The notes: generated by a model not told the origin, from the sequence alone. DNA of 8,987 nt from an uncultured Odoribacter sp. (GCA_905193145.1 CAJJNP010000141.1:1-8987); one strand, 5' to 3'; numbered from the stretch's first letter, positions 1-6,596 are shown. Program-made: numbers and translations.

Positions 1-1380
1 GGTGAGAGTACGGAAGAAGTATTTTATGAGCTTTGTGATGAGTACGGAATGTTGGTTATGAATGATTTTTGGCTTTCGACAGATGGGTTTAACCTCAATC
101 CGCTGGATAACTGCCTGTTCGTTAGAAATGTGACCGAAACAGTACGTCGTTTCCGCAATCATCCCTCTATTGCTTTATGGTGTGCACGTAATGAAGGATT
201 TGCGACTAATGAACTTGAGTACATGTTGGCCGCCACTTTAGCTAAAGAGGATGGCAGCAGGCATTATACAGGAAATTCCCGTTCATTGAATAGTTCAGGA
301 AGCGGACCTTGGCGTTATCAGTTTGATGCAGGCTGGTACTACCGTTCTTTAGCTGGAGGATTTCGTTCGGAAGTGGGTACTCCTTCTCTGCCTACGGCTG
401 AAACTGTTCGTGAGTTTATGGCGGAAGAGGATACATGGCCCATTAGTGATGTTTGGTATTACCATGACTGGCATAATCATAGATATGGTAGTAAGACTTT
501 TAGTGAGCTTTATAAGGAAGGGATGGATCGTAAATTGGGACCTTCTGATAACTTGGATGATTTCTGCAAGAAAGCACAATTGATTAATTACGAAAGCCAT
601 CGGGCTATTTTTGAAGCATGGAATAGTAAGATGTGGAATGATGCTTCCGGGGTGCTATTGTGGATGAGTCATCCTGCATGGCCCAGTATGGTTTGGCAGA
701 ATTACAGTTCAAATGGCGAAACTGCCGGTGCCTATTATGGCACTCAAAAAGCGTGCCGTCCTCTTCATATTCAGATGAGTCTTAATAGTCAACATAAAGT
801 TGATATTATTAATACTACGCTGAAAGAATATCGGAATTTGAAAGTGGAAGTCGTGGTTTACGATAAAGTAGGAAAAAAGATACGTTCCTCACAACAGAAG
901 GTAAGTCATGTGACAGCTAATGCACTGACTCCTGTAGCACAATTAGAGGATATAAAAGGTCTTCCTGATTTCAGTTGGGTAAAGCTGGTATTGACAACAA
1001 ATGATGGAAAGTTGTTGGATGATAATGTCTATTGGCTCAATCAAAAGGAATGGGATGGAAAGGTTCTGACTGATTTACCGGTTGCTTCGGTGAATGTATC
1101 TGTGAAGAATTTTGCAAAAAAAGCAAATCATTATGAGGGTAAACTTATTGTGAAAAATCCAGGACAATATCTGGCAGCCGCAATAGCATTGACTTTGAGG
1201 AATGCAAAAACAGATGCGCCCATTCGTCCTGCTTATTTTGATGACGGATATTTTTATTTGATGCCCGGCGAATTTAAAGAAATCCGTTTTCAGGTGGATT
1301 GTAAAGAAGGTGTTGATAAGATGCTTTTGCGGGTAGATGGATATAATGTTGAATCGAAAGATATATTGTTGAATAAATAA
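1..1380 (+). CDS. Glycoside hydrolase family 2 beta-glycosidase, C-terminal part (5' truncated by window edge)
   Basis: The frame is open from base 1, so the start and the N-terminal sugar-binding and Ig-like domains lie outside the window; the ATG at 49 is internal. What remains is the second half of the TIM barrel and C-terminal beta domains. The first residues (FYELCDEYGMLVMNDFW) match the GH2 barrel. The likely acid/base is the Glu of CARNEG (bases 193-195) after the NHPSIALW stretch, and the likely nucleophile is the Glu of FRSEVG (370-372). The barrel end (WMSHPAWPSMVW, then YYGTQKACRPLH) and the Ig-like tail (about 780-1080) resemble the exo-beta-glucosaminidase/mannosidase branch of GH2. 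As I recall, true exo-glucosaminidases such as CsxA use Asp as acid/base, so Asn-Glu here argues against that activity. The substrate cannot be read from the sequence. It probably acts in the periplasm on oligosaccharides. The stop is 13 bp before the GH105 gene, suggesting co-transcription. Confidence 0.88.
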   Translation, partial: GESTEEVFYELCDEYGMLVMNDFWLSTDGFNLNPLDNCLFVRNVTETVRRFRNHPSIALWCARNEGFATNELEYMLAATLAKEDGSRHYTGNSRSLNSSGSGPWRYQFDAGWYYRSLAGGFRSEVGTPSLPTAETVREFMAEEDTWPISDVWYYHDWHNHRYGSKTFSELYKEGMDRKLGPSDNLDDFCKKAQLINYESHRAIFEAWNSKMWNDASGVLLWMSHPAWPSMVWQNYSSNGETAGAYYGTQKACRPLHIQMSLNSQHKVDIINTTLKEYRNLKVEVVVYDKVGKKIRSSQQKVSHVTANALTPVAQLEDIKGLPDFSWVKLVLTTNDGKLLDDNVYWLNQKEWDGKVLTDLPVASVNVSVKNFAKKANHYEGKLIVKNPGQYLAAAIALTLRNAKTDAPIRPAYFDDGYFYLMPGEFKEIRFQVDCKEGVDKMLLRVDGYNVESKDILLNK

Positions 1381-1393
1381 AGATTAGGTATTT

Positions 1394-2497
1394 ATGTATA
1401 AGAAGGTATTAATATTATTATTTTTTATTCCTTTTCAGTTGTTGTTTGCTCAAAAAAGTATGTTGAAAGACTTTCCGGAAGGCTCTACTCCGGAGGAAAT
1501 AGGTAAGCGATTGGCCTATCGTTTTCTGACAGAGAAACATGCGCTTCATGTCGGAAAATGGATTGGTTATCCGGAGACTTTCTATTGGAACGGGGCTTTA
1601 CGGTATGCTTATCTTGCAAAAGATAAAGAACTTCTCAATCGTTTGCAAGATAAGTTTGAACCTCTGTTTACCGAGGAGAAAGCGTTGCAACCTATTATGA
1701 ATCATGTTGATGTGAATATGTTTGGGAGTTTGCCACTTGAGTTATATCTTGTGACGAAGGATAAGAAATATTGGTATTTAGGATTGCCTTATGCCGATTC
1801 TCAATGGAAAGTGCCTGCAAATGCGAAACCGGAGGAAAAGGAATGGGCTGAAAAAGGATATTCCTGGCAAACACGTTTGTGGATTGATGATATGTATATG
1901 ATTACAATCGTGCAGACTCGTGCTTATAAAGTGACGAAGGATAAAAAATATATTGATCGTGCAGCTAAAGAGATGGTGATGTATCTGGATGAGTTGCAAC
2001 GTCCGAACGGTCTTTTCTATCATGCACCGGATGTACCTTATTATTGGGGGCGCGGAAATGGCTGGATGGCTGCCGGAATGACGGAATTACTTCAGTGTTT
2101 GCCTAAAAATCACAAAGACCGTCCTCGTATTTTGCAGGGCTATCGGACAATGATGGAAAGTCTGAAGAAATATCAGAATCCGGAGGGCTTGTGGAATCAG
2201 TTGATTGACCAGTCTGACTGTTGGACTGAAACATCAGGATCGGCTATGTTCACTTTTGCTTTTATCAAGGGAGTTAAGAATGGATGGTTGAATGCTGAAG
2301 AATATGCTCCTGCTGCTCGTAAGGCGTGGATAGCTTTAGTCTCATATCTTAATGATAAAAATCAAGTGAGAGAAATTTGCGTGGGTACGAATAAGAAGAA
2401 CAGTAAACAGTATTATTATGACCGTCCACGCCGCACGGGTGATTATCATGGGCAAGGACCTTATCTGTGGTGTGCTGCCGCTCTAATGGAAAAGTAA
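1394..2497 (+). CDS. GH105 unsaturated glycuronyl (rhamnogalacturonyl) hydrolase, secreted
   Basis: This family removes the 4,5-unsaturated uronic acid left at the non-reducing end after a polysaccharide lyase has cut. At 367 residues it matches the YteR/YesR size. A signal peptide fits residues 1-20 (MYKK, then LILLFFIPFQLLFAQ, cleavage near A19/Q20), placing it in the periplasm. The rest is an (alpha/alpha)6 barrel: WNGALRYAY (65-73), HVDVNMFG (104-111), WIDDMYM (163-169), GLFYH (206-210), WGRGNGW (218-224), and DYHGQGPYLW (350-359). By analogy with YteR Asp143 the catalytic Asp is probably D165 in the WIDD motif. Hydration-type chemistry on an unsaturated sugar is family knowledge; the glycan is not known. 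The ATG at 1394 is preferred because it gives a full signal peptide and follows the GH2 stop by 13 bp, suggesting one transcript. The leader has no strong Shine-Dalgarno. GH88 is a related alternative, but the motifs and length favour GH105. Confidence 0.9.
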   Translation: MYKKVLILLFFIPFQLLFAQKSMLKDFPEGSTPEEIGKRLAYRFLTEKHALHVGKWIGYPETFYWNGALRYAYLAKDKELLNRLQDKFEPLFTEEKALQPIMNHVDVNMFGSLPLELYLVTKDKKYWYLGLPYADSQWKVPANAKPEEKEWAEKGYSWQTRLWIDDMYMITIVQTRAYKVTKDKKYIDRAAKEMVMYLDELQRPNGLFYHAPDVPYYWGRGNGWMAAGMTELLQCLPKNHKDRPRILQGYRTMMESLKKYQNPEGLWNQLIDQSDCWTETSGSAMFTFAFIKGVKNGWLNAEEYAPAARKAWIALVSYLNDKNQVREICVGTNKKNSKQYYYDRPRRTGDYHGQGPYLWCAAALMEK

Positions 2498-2607
2498 TTG
2501 TTCCGGTATTGAGTAGTAATTGAGGCTTTTGGGAGATATTTCTTTTGATTTGGATAATTTTTTTATTTATAGCTCAATTTCTTTTATTCAATGTGAAGGA
2601 TGTTCCT

Positions 2608-2615
2608 TAACTTTG
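2608..2615 (+). promoter_or_regulatory. Candidate Bacteroides-type -7 promoter box before the 680-residue gene
   Basis: TAACTTTG fits the TAnnTTTG consensus of the Bacteroides primary sigma factor and lies 47 bp before the ATG at 2663. No good TTG-type -33 element sits at the expected spacing (the stretch around 2585 is TTATTCA), so it is only a half-match. It is the best promoter signal in the 165-bp gap between the GH105 gene and the next gene. Confidence 0.4.
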
Positions 2616-2637
2616 GTTTAACAATTTAGTACAAACG

Positions 2638-2656
2638 GAATCAGACAGGCTGATTC
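2638..2656. repeat. Perfect 7-bp inverted repeat with 5-nt spacer in the leader
   Basis: GAATCAG (2638-2644), spacer ACAGG, CTGATTC (2650-2656). The right arm ends six bases before the ATG at 2663. It could be an operator half-site pair downstream of the candidate -7 box, or an RNA hairpin that limits ribosome access. No T-run follows, so it is not a Rho-independent terminator. The repeat itself is seen directly; its function is inferred. Confidence 0.45.
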
Positions 2657-2662
2657 GCAATC

Positions 2663-4705
2663 ATGTTTTATATGAGTTTGAAATATTTACTTTGTGGGAT
2701 GGCTTTTGTGGCATGTGCCACTATTGCTGAGGCTTTTAATAATGTGCCGGAATCGATTTCTGCATCTATTTCTTTGAAAGTACCTGGAAATGGGGCGAAA
2801 CACTATCCATTGACTTTTCAGAAATCGCAGAATAATAATGGCACTTATTATTTGGAGAATTCGGAAAAGATGCCGTTGACTGTGTCTCAAAATATAGTTA
2901 CTGGTAATGATGGGCTACGTATTAGTGTATCTATCACTGCATTGGAAGATGTCTATTTTAATTACAATCAACAGATGGCAACCGGCTTCCGTCATGATGA
3001 CTGCCTGTTCTATATGCCGGGGTTCTGGTATCGACGTAATCTACGTTCACCCAAAGAGGCTCCTTCATTCCATACATCAGATAGTTGGATTGTAAGCGAA
3101 GACAGGTTAAGTGCACCTCTTACGGGAATTTTCTGTGAGAAGACACAACGTTTTATGACTGTCAACAGACTGGATAAGTTTGTAAACAGCACTTTGGCCA
3201 CGCATCGGGAAGGTGAGATTATTCTTTCGGATAAGACATCTTTGGGGTATACCGGATTTGAAAATAAAGGTGGTGTTGCTACTCTTTCTTTCGGTTTTCC
3301 TTATCGGGAAGCTCCCAAAAGTTATATTCGTAAATTGACATTAGCTCCGGCTGTGACTGCTTATCAGCTTCTGAAAAAAGGAGAAACTATTTTGTTGACC
3401 TGGCAAATTGTTGAAGGTGAAGTCAAAGACTATTCTGATTTTGTGCGCCATACCTGGGAATATTGTTATGATACATATTCTCCCAAGCCTGTTGATACTC
3501 CCTACTCAATTGAGTATATGAAGCAGACTCTTAGCCAATTCTTTGTAAGTAGTTTTGTTGATAAATATCCATTGGTATATAATTCGGGCATACATCTTAG
3601 GATAGACGCATGTACAAGTAATGGGCAGGCAGAGGTCGGTTTTATCGGTCGTGTTCTTCTGAATGCATTCAATGCTTGGGAATATGGCTGGGAATGTAAC
3701 CGGGAGGATTTGAAGGCTAATAGTACTAAAGTCTTTGATAGTTACCTGAAGAATGGTTTCACAGAGGCAGGCTTTTTCAAGGAATCGGTTAATTTTGATA
3801 AGAATTCTGAAGATCCTGTTCATAGCATCCGTCGTCAGTCAGAAGGGCTTTATGCAATCTTCCATTTCCTGGCTTATGAAAAAGAAAAAGGACGTAAACA
3901 TCCGGAATGGGAACAGCGATTGAAGAAAATGCTGGATATGTTTCTGCAATTGCAAAATGCTGACGGCAGTTTTCCACGTAAGTTTCGTGACGATTTCACT
4001 ATTGTAGATAAAAGTGGGGGAAGCACTCCTTCTGCTACATTGCCTTTGGTGATGGGATATAAGTATTTCAAGGATAAACGTTATTTGGATAGTGCTAAGC
4101 GGACTGCAGGTTATCTGGAGAAAGAATTGATTTCTAAAGCAGATTATTTCTCATCTACCCTTGATGCGAATTGTGAAGATAAAGAAGCATCACTTTATGC
4201 TGCAACTGCTACTTATTATCTTTCATTGGTTACTAAGGGAGAGGAACATAAACATTATGCTGACCTGACAAAGCAAGCCGCTTATTTCGCCTTATCATGG
4301 TATTATTTGTGGGATGTTCCTTTTGCTCCCGGTCAGATGCTGGGTGATATTGGTTTGAAAACACGTGGCTGGGGAAATGTATCAGTAGAAAATAATCATA
4401 TCGATGTCTTTGTGTTTGAATTTGCCGATGTGCTTCGTTGGCTGTCGAACGAGTATAACGAGTCTCGCTTTTCAGATTTTGCAGAAGTAATTTCAACTTC
4501 TATGCGCCAATTATTACCTTATGAAGGGCATATGTGCGGTATTGCAAAGGTAGGTTATTATCCGGAGGTTGTCCAACATACAAGTTGGGATTATGGAAAG
4601 AATGGTAAAGGATACTATAATGATATTTTTGCGCCCGGATGGACTGTTGCTTCTTTATGGGAATTGTTTACACCAGGGCGTGCAGAGACTTTTATGAAAA
4701 AGTAA
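2663..4705 (+). CDS. Secreted 680-residue protein of unassigned family, probable glycan-active enzyme with C-terminal helical toroid
   Basis: I do not recognise a named family. Residues 4-24 form a signal peptide (MSLKYLLCG, then FVACATIAEA, cleavage probably after AEA). C18 could instead be a lipoprotein cysteine (FVAC), but Phe at -3 is atypical. Residues about 25-265 are beta-rich and Tyr/Trp-rich, like the N-terminal beta-sandwich of many (alpha/alpha)-barrel lyases and hydrolases. Residues about 280-675 show helix-loop periodicity with DGSFPRKF (434-441), a Gly/Ser turn SGGSTPSATLP (451-461), FKDKRYLDSAKRTAGYL (469-485), RGWGNVSVENNHIDVF (568-583) and IFAPGWTVASLWELF (655-669), typical of a helical toroid. 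Candidate active-site residues are H310, D315, E324, H387, D580 and H639; none is established. A GH154- or PL38-like enzyme is possible but unverified. The start may be 2663 or 2672; the second gives a tidier signal peptide. The FAD gene follows after 20 bp, so the two are probably co-transcribed. Confidence 0.8.
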   Translation: MFYMSLKYLLCGMAFVACATIAEAFNNVPESISASISLKVPGNGAKHYPLTFQKSQNNNGTYYLENSEKMPLTVSQNIVTGNDGLRISVSITALEDVYFNYNQQMATGFRHDDCLFYMPGFWYRRNLRSPKEAPSFHTSDSWIVSEDRLSAPLTGIFCEKTQRFMTVNRLDKFVNSTLATHREGEIILSDKTSLGYTGFENKGGVATLSFGFPYREAPKSYIRKLTLAPAVTAYQLLKKGETILLTWQIVEGEVKDYSDFVRHTWEYCYDTYSPKPVDTPYSIEYMKQTLSQFFVSSFVDKYPLVYNSGIHLRIDACTSNGQAEVGFIGRVLLNAFNAWEYGWECNREDLKANSTKVFDSYLKNGFTEAGFFKESVNFDKNSEDPVHSIRRQSEGLYAIFHFLAYEKEKGRKHPEWEQRLKKMLDMFLQLQNADGSFPRKFRDDFTIVDKSGGSTPSATLPLVMGYKYFKDKRYLDSAKRTAGYLEKELISKADYFSSTLDANCEDKEASLYAATATYYLSLVTKGEEHKHYADLTKQAAYFALSWYYLWDVPFAPGQMLGDIGLKTRGWGNVSVENNHIDVFVFEFADVLRWLSNEYNESRFSDFAEVISTSMRQLLPYEGHMCGIAKVGYYPEVVQHTSWDYGKNGKGYYNDIFAPGWTVASLWELFTPGRAETFMKK

Positions 4706-4725
4706 TTATAATAAATTAATTTGTA

Positions 4726-6117
4726 ATGACGTCTAGAAGAGATTTTCTTAAAAAAGCTGGGCTGCTTAGTGCTGCTTTTGCAGTTCCTGCCCTTAATGTG
4801 AATGGCGATACCCTACAGTCTAAAATACGTCTGAAGAACACTAAGATTGCGGTGGACGATCGATGGGATGTTATTGTAATCGGTGGTGGACCTGGTGGAT
4901 GTACCGCTGCAATTTCTGCAGCTAGGGAAGGTGCTAAGACTTTATTGATTGAGGCAATGGGGCAACTTGGTGGTATGGGAACTGCAGGGATGGTTCCGGC
5001 ATGGTGTCCGTTTTCGGATGGTGAGAAAATCATTTATAGGGGATTGGCGGAAAAGATATTCGAGGCATCAAAAAAAGGAGTGCCTCATGAGAGAAAACAG
5101 AAGTTGAACTGGGTGAACATAAATCCCGAATATCTGATGCAGGTTTATGATCAAATGGTCGCTGATTCGGGAGCTCAGGTTCTTTTCTTTTCGAGGGTTG
5201 CAGCCGTTGAGATGTCAGCAAATGATACAATAGACGCTATCATTGTGGCAAATAAATCCGGACTTGTCGCATTCAAGGCGAAAGTCTTTATTGATGCAAC
5301 AGGAGATGGTGATGTGGCTGCATGGGCAGGTGCTTCCTTTAAAAAAGGAGGAGAGGATGGAGTAGTGCAAAGTTCTACTTTATGTTTCTCGTTTGCCAAT
5401 GTCGATAGCTATCACTATAATCTCATAGGCCCTTCATTACATACGAGTAACAAGAATAGTCCTATTTATGATGTGATTAAGTCCGGAAAATATCCATTGA
5501 TAGGCAGACATTTCAATAGTAATCTGATTGGTCCGGATGTGGTTCAGTTCAATGCAGGGCATATTGATAATGTTGATTCGACCGATCCATGGGATACTAC
5601 GCGGGCAATGGCTATCGGTAGGCAGATAGCAGAGCAATATTTGGAAGCACTGAAAGAAGTGCGGCCCAAGGCTTTTGGTAGTGCTTTTGTAGTGAAGACT
5701 GCCTCCTTGCTGGGAGTCAGAGATAGCCGTCGGATTGAAGGGGATTATACGTTTACTTTTCAGGACTGGCTGGAACGCAAAACGTTTGAAGATGAGATCG
5801 GACGTAACTGTTACTATATTGATGTTCATAAGCCAGGCCATAAAGAGACACGTTACAAAAAAGGAGAGTCGCATGGAATCCCTTATCGTTGTCTGACACC
5901 CAAAGGATTAAAGAATCTATTGGTGGCTGGTCGTTGTATCTCTACTGATGAAGAGGCTTTTGGAAGTTTGCGGGTAATGCCTCCTTGTCTGGTGACGGGG
6001 GAAGCCGCTGGAATGGCTGCTGTGCATGCCATCAAACAGACAAGGAATGACGTTCATAAAATTGATACTGTTTTGTTGCGTAAAAGGTTAAAAGAAGAAG
6101 GACAATACTTTTTATAA
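4726..6117 (+). CDS. Tat-exported FAD-dependent oxidoreductase (FAD_oxidored-like, PF12831 type)
   Basis: This 463-residue flavoprotein begins with a consensus twin-arginine signal: S3-R4-R5-D6-F7-L8-K9, then hydrophobic residues 11-23. It should fold with FAD in the cytoplasm and be exported to the periplasm or envelope. The Rossmann motif is V51-I52-G53-G54-G55-P56-G57-G58, with E76 closing the second strand (LLIEAMGQLGG). It continues GGMGTAGMVP (82-91), the second dinucleotide-binding signature FIDATGDGD (188-196), and the C-terminal LLVAGRCISTDEEAFGS (398-414) and MPPCLVTGEAAGMAA (418-432). These are hallmarks of the FAD_oxidored family, whose members often sit in Bacteroidetes glycan loci and are frequently misnamed xanthan lyase. 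Its substrate is unknown. The setting, 20 bp after an unassigned secreted enzyme and downstream of GH105 and GH2, suggests oxidation of a sugar or substituent during glycan breakdown, which is inference. The A/T-rich leader has no clear Shine-Dalgarno, as is usual in the phylum. Confidence 0.87.
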   Translation: MTSRRDFLKKAGLLSAAFAVPALNVNGDTLQSKIRLKNTKIAVDDRWDVIVIGGGPGGCTAAISAAREGAKTLLIEAMGQLGGMGTAGMVPAWCPFSDGEKIIYRGLAEKIFEASKKGVPHERKQKLNWVNINPEYLMQVYDQMVADSGAQVLFFSRVAAVEMSANDTIDAIIVANKSGLVAFKAKVFIDATGDGDVAAWAGASFKKGGEDGVVQSSTLCFSFANVDSYHYNLIGPSLHTSNKNSPIYDVIKSGKYPLIGRHFNSNLIGPDVVQFNAGHIDNVDSTDPWDTTRAMAIGRQIAEQYLEALKEVRPKAFGSAFVVKTASLLGVRDSRRIEGDYTFTFQDWLERKTFEDEIGRNCYYIDVHKPGHKETRYKKGESHGIPYRCLTPKGLKNLLVAGRCISTDEEAFGSLRVMPPCLVTGEAAGMAAVHAIKQTRNDVHKIDTVLLRKRLKEEGQYFL

Positions 6118-6151
6118 ATGCTTGGAGGAGGTATTTTATAAGATGTATCTC

Positions 6152-6182
6152 TTGACAAATGCTTTTAAATGTTGTATCTTTA
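6152..6182 (+). promoter_or_regulatory. Promoter-like element downstream of the FAD gene
   Basis: TTGACA at 6152-6157 and TATCTTTA at 6175-6182. The TTG lies 20 bp before a box that matches TAnnTTTG except at the last base, close to the Bacteroides -33/-7 arrangement. It also reads as a sigma70-like TTGACA, 17 bp, TATCTT. No plus-strand gene follows, so it would drive a noncoding RNA or be fortuitous in AT-rich DNA. Confidence 0.4.
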
Positions 6183-6188
6183 TAGTCG

Positions 6189-6360
6189 AAAAAAGAATCT
6201 AAACCTTGTAAATAGCAGATAAAAGAGTATGAAACTAGTGACTTAAATGATATAATATTACAACAAATATAGAGAATATTTCTAGCATACACTAAGAATG
6301 GTGGGCTGGATATAAGCAAGAAGGCTGCAAATTTTACAAAATTTGCAGCCTTCTTGTTGT
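6189..6360 (+). ncRNA. Candidate small RNA between promoter-like element and terminator
   Basis: The span runs from the predicted start, a few bases after the -7-like box, to the end of the strong hairpin at 6317-6356. This gives a transcript of about 170 nt, a common size for Bacteroides intergenic small RNAs. Inside are a weak hairpin (6270-6284) and only trivial reading frames, such as a five-codon frame at 6229. The interval could equally be the 3' untranslated region of the FAD transcript, processed or not. No family is recognised. Confidence 0.3.
6317..6356. terminator. Perfect 19-bp inverted repeat, likely bidirectional terminator
   Basis: The left arm (6317-6335) starts CAAGAAGGCTGC and the right arm (6338-6356) ends GCAGCCTTCTTG, with only AC between the perfect arms. 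The outer part reads as a GC-rich stem with A-rich and T-rich flanks (TTCTTGTTGT on plus, TTCTTGCTTAT on minus), the layout of an intrinsic terminator usable from both sides. It lies between convergent genes, 200 bp after the FAD stop and 240 bp after the kinase-like gene's stop on the minus strand. The U-tract is imperfect. Confidence 0.72.
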
Positions 6361-6392
6361 AAAAAATAGAAATAAAAAACCGGAAATCAGCT

Positions 6393-6442
6393 TTTGGAGT
6401 TTCTAATAAACATGGATACCGTTTATAATAAACTACTCCAAA
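6393..6442. repeat. Composite inverted repeat, alternative pairing
   Basis: TTTGGAGT (6393-6400) is complementary to ACTCCAAA (6435-6442), and inside it ATAAAC (6406-6411) is complementary to GTTTAT (6421-6426). The inner and outer helices can form together, separated by an internal loop. This fold uses bases that the neighbouring 12-bp hairpin also needs, so the two are mutually exclusive. Read on the minus strand, a T-rich stretch follows about 13 bases later (6361-6379), so it may help end or protect the kinase-like gene's mRNA. Confidence 0.4.
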
Positions 6443-6454
6443 GTTTATTATAAA
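6422..6454. repeat. Perfect 12-bp AT-rich inverted repeat
   Basis: TTTATAATAAAC (6422-6433), a 9-nt spacer, and GTTTATTATAAA (6443-6454), with no mismatch. No adjacent T-run is present on either strand. It could be a protein-binding site, an RNA hairpin in the 3' end of the minus-strand transcript, or a remnant of a mobile-element end. The symmetry is seen directly; the role is not known. Confidence 0.5.
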
Positions 6455-6596
6455 TATGAGATGCGTTTATGTATGAACCTGTCCATATTTTTGTATACTT
6501 CAAAACAAAAGCTTGGAATAGTGCCTGTCGGAGGTAACTATAATAAACAAATTAGGAAGTAATCTAATGATACAAGTTATTCGTTTTATGCAAAAT

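Larger units (their letters stand above)
6118..6596. other. 479-bp convergent intergenic region with several structured elements
   Basis: No protein-coding gene of credible length lies here on either strand. From left to right it contains a promoter-like element (6152-6182), a possible small-RNA body (about 6189-6360), a perfect 19-bp inverted repeat (6317-6356), an AT-rich block with competing inverted repeats (6393-6454), and a last 140 bp with nothing firm except one more copy of the octamer TAATAAAC. The flanking genes converge on it, so a terminator is expected; the promoter and the second hairpin block are not. Confidence 0.7.

Noticed and set aside
4692..4725. Separate promoter for the FAD gene (TTAATTTG just before the ATG)
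   Set aside because: It deviates from TAnnTTTG and lies only a few bases before the ATG, leaving no room for a leader; co-transcription with the upstream gene is simpler.
4716..5033. 105-codon minus-strand frame rich in Pro and Ser over the FAD-binding motif
   Set aside because: The Pro-rich composition is what the antisense of the glycine-rich Rossmann region gives; no independent support for a gene.
5437..5874. 145-codon open frame on the minus strand opposite the FAD gene
   Set aside because: It lies wholly antisense to a strongly supported flavoprotein, has no recognisable domain and shows composition expected from a shadow frame.
6032..6319. 95-codon minus-strand frame in the convergent intergenic region
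   Set aside because: It begins inside the terminator-adjacent AT-rich DNA, overlaps the FAD gene's 3' end, has a random hydrophobic composition, and lacks a promoter or domain.
6317..6454. Insertion-sequence ends or phage attachment site
   Set aside because: The inverted repeats are hairpins with short loops rather than distant terminal repeats; no transposase, integrase or target-site duplication is visible.
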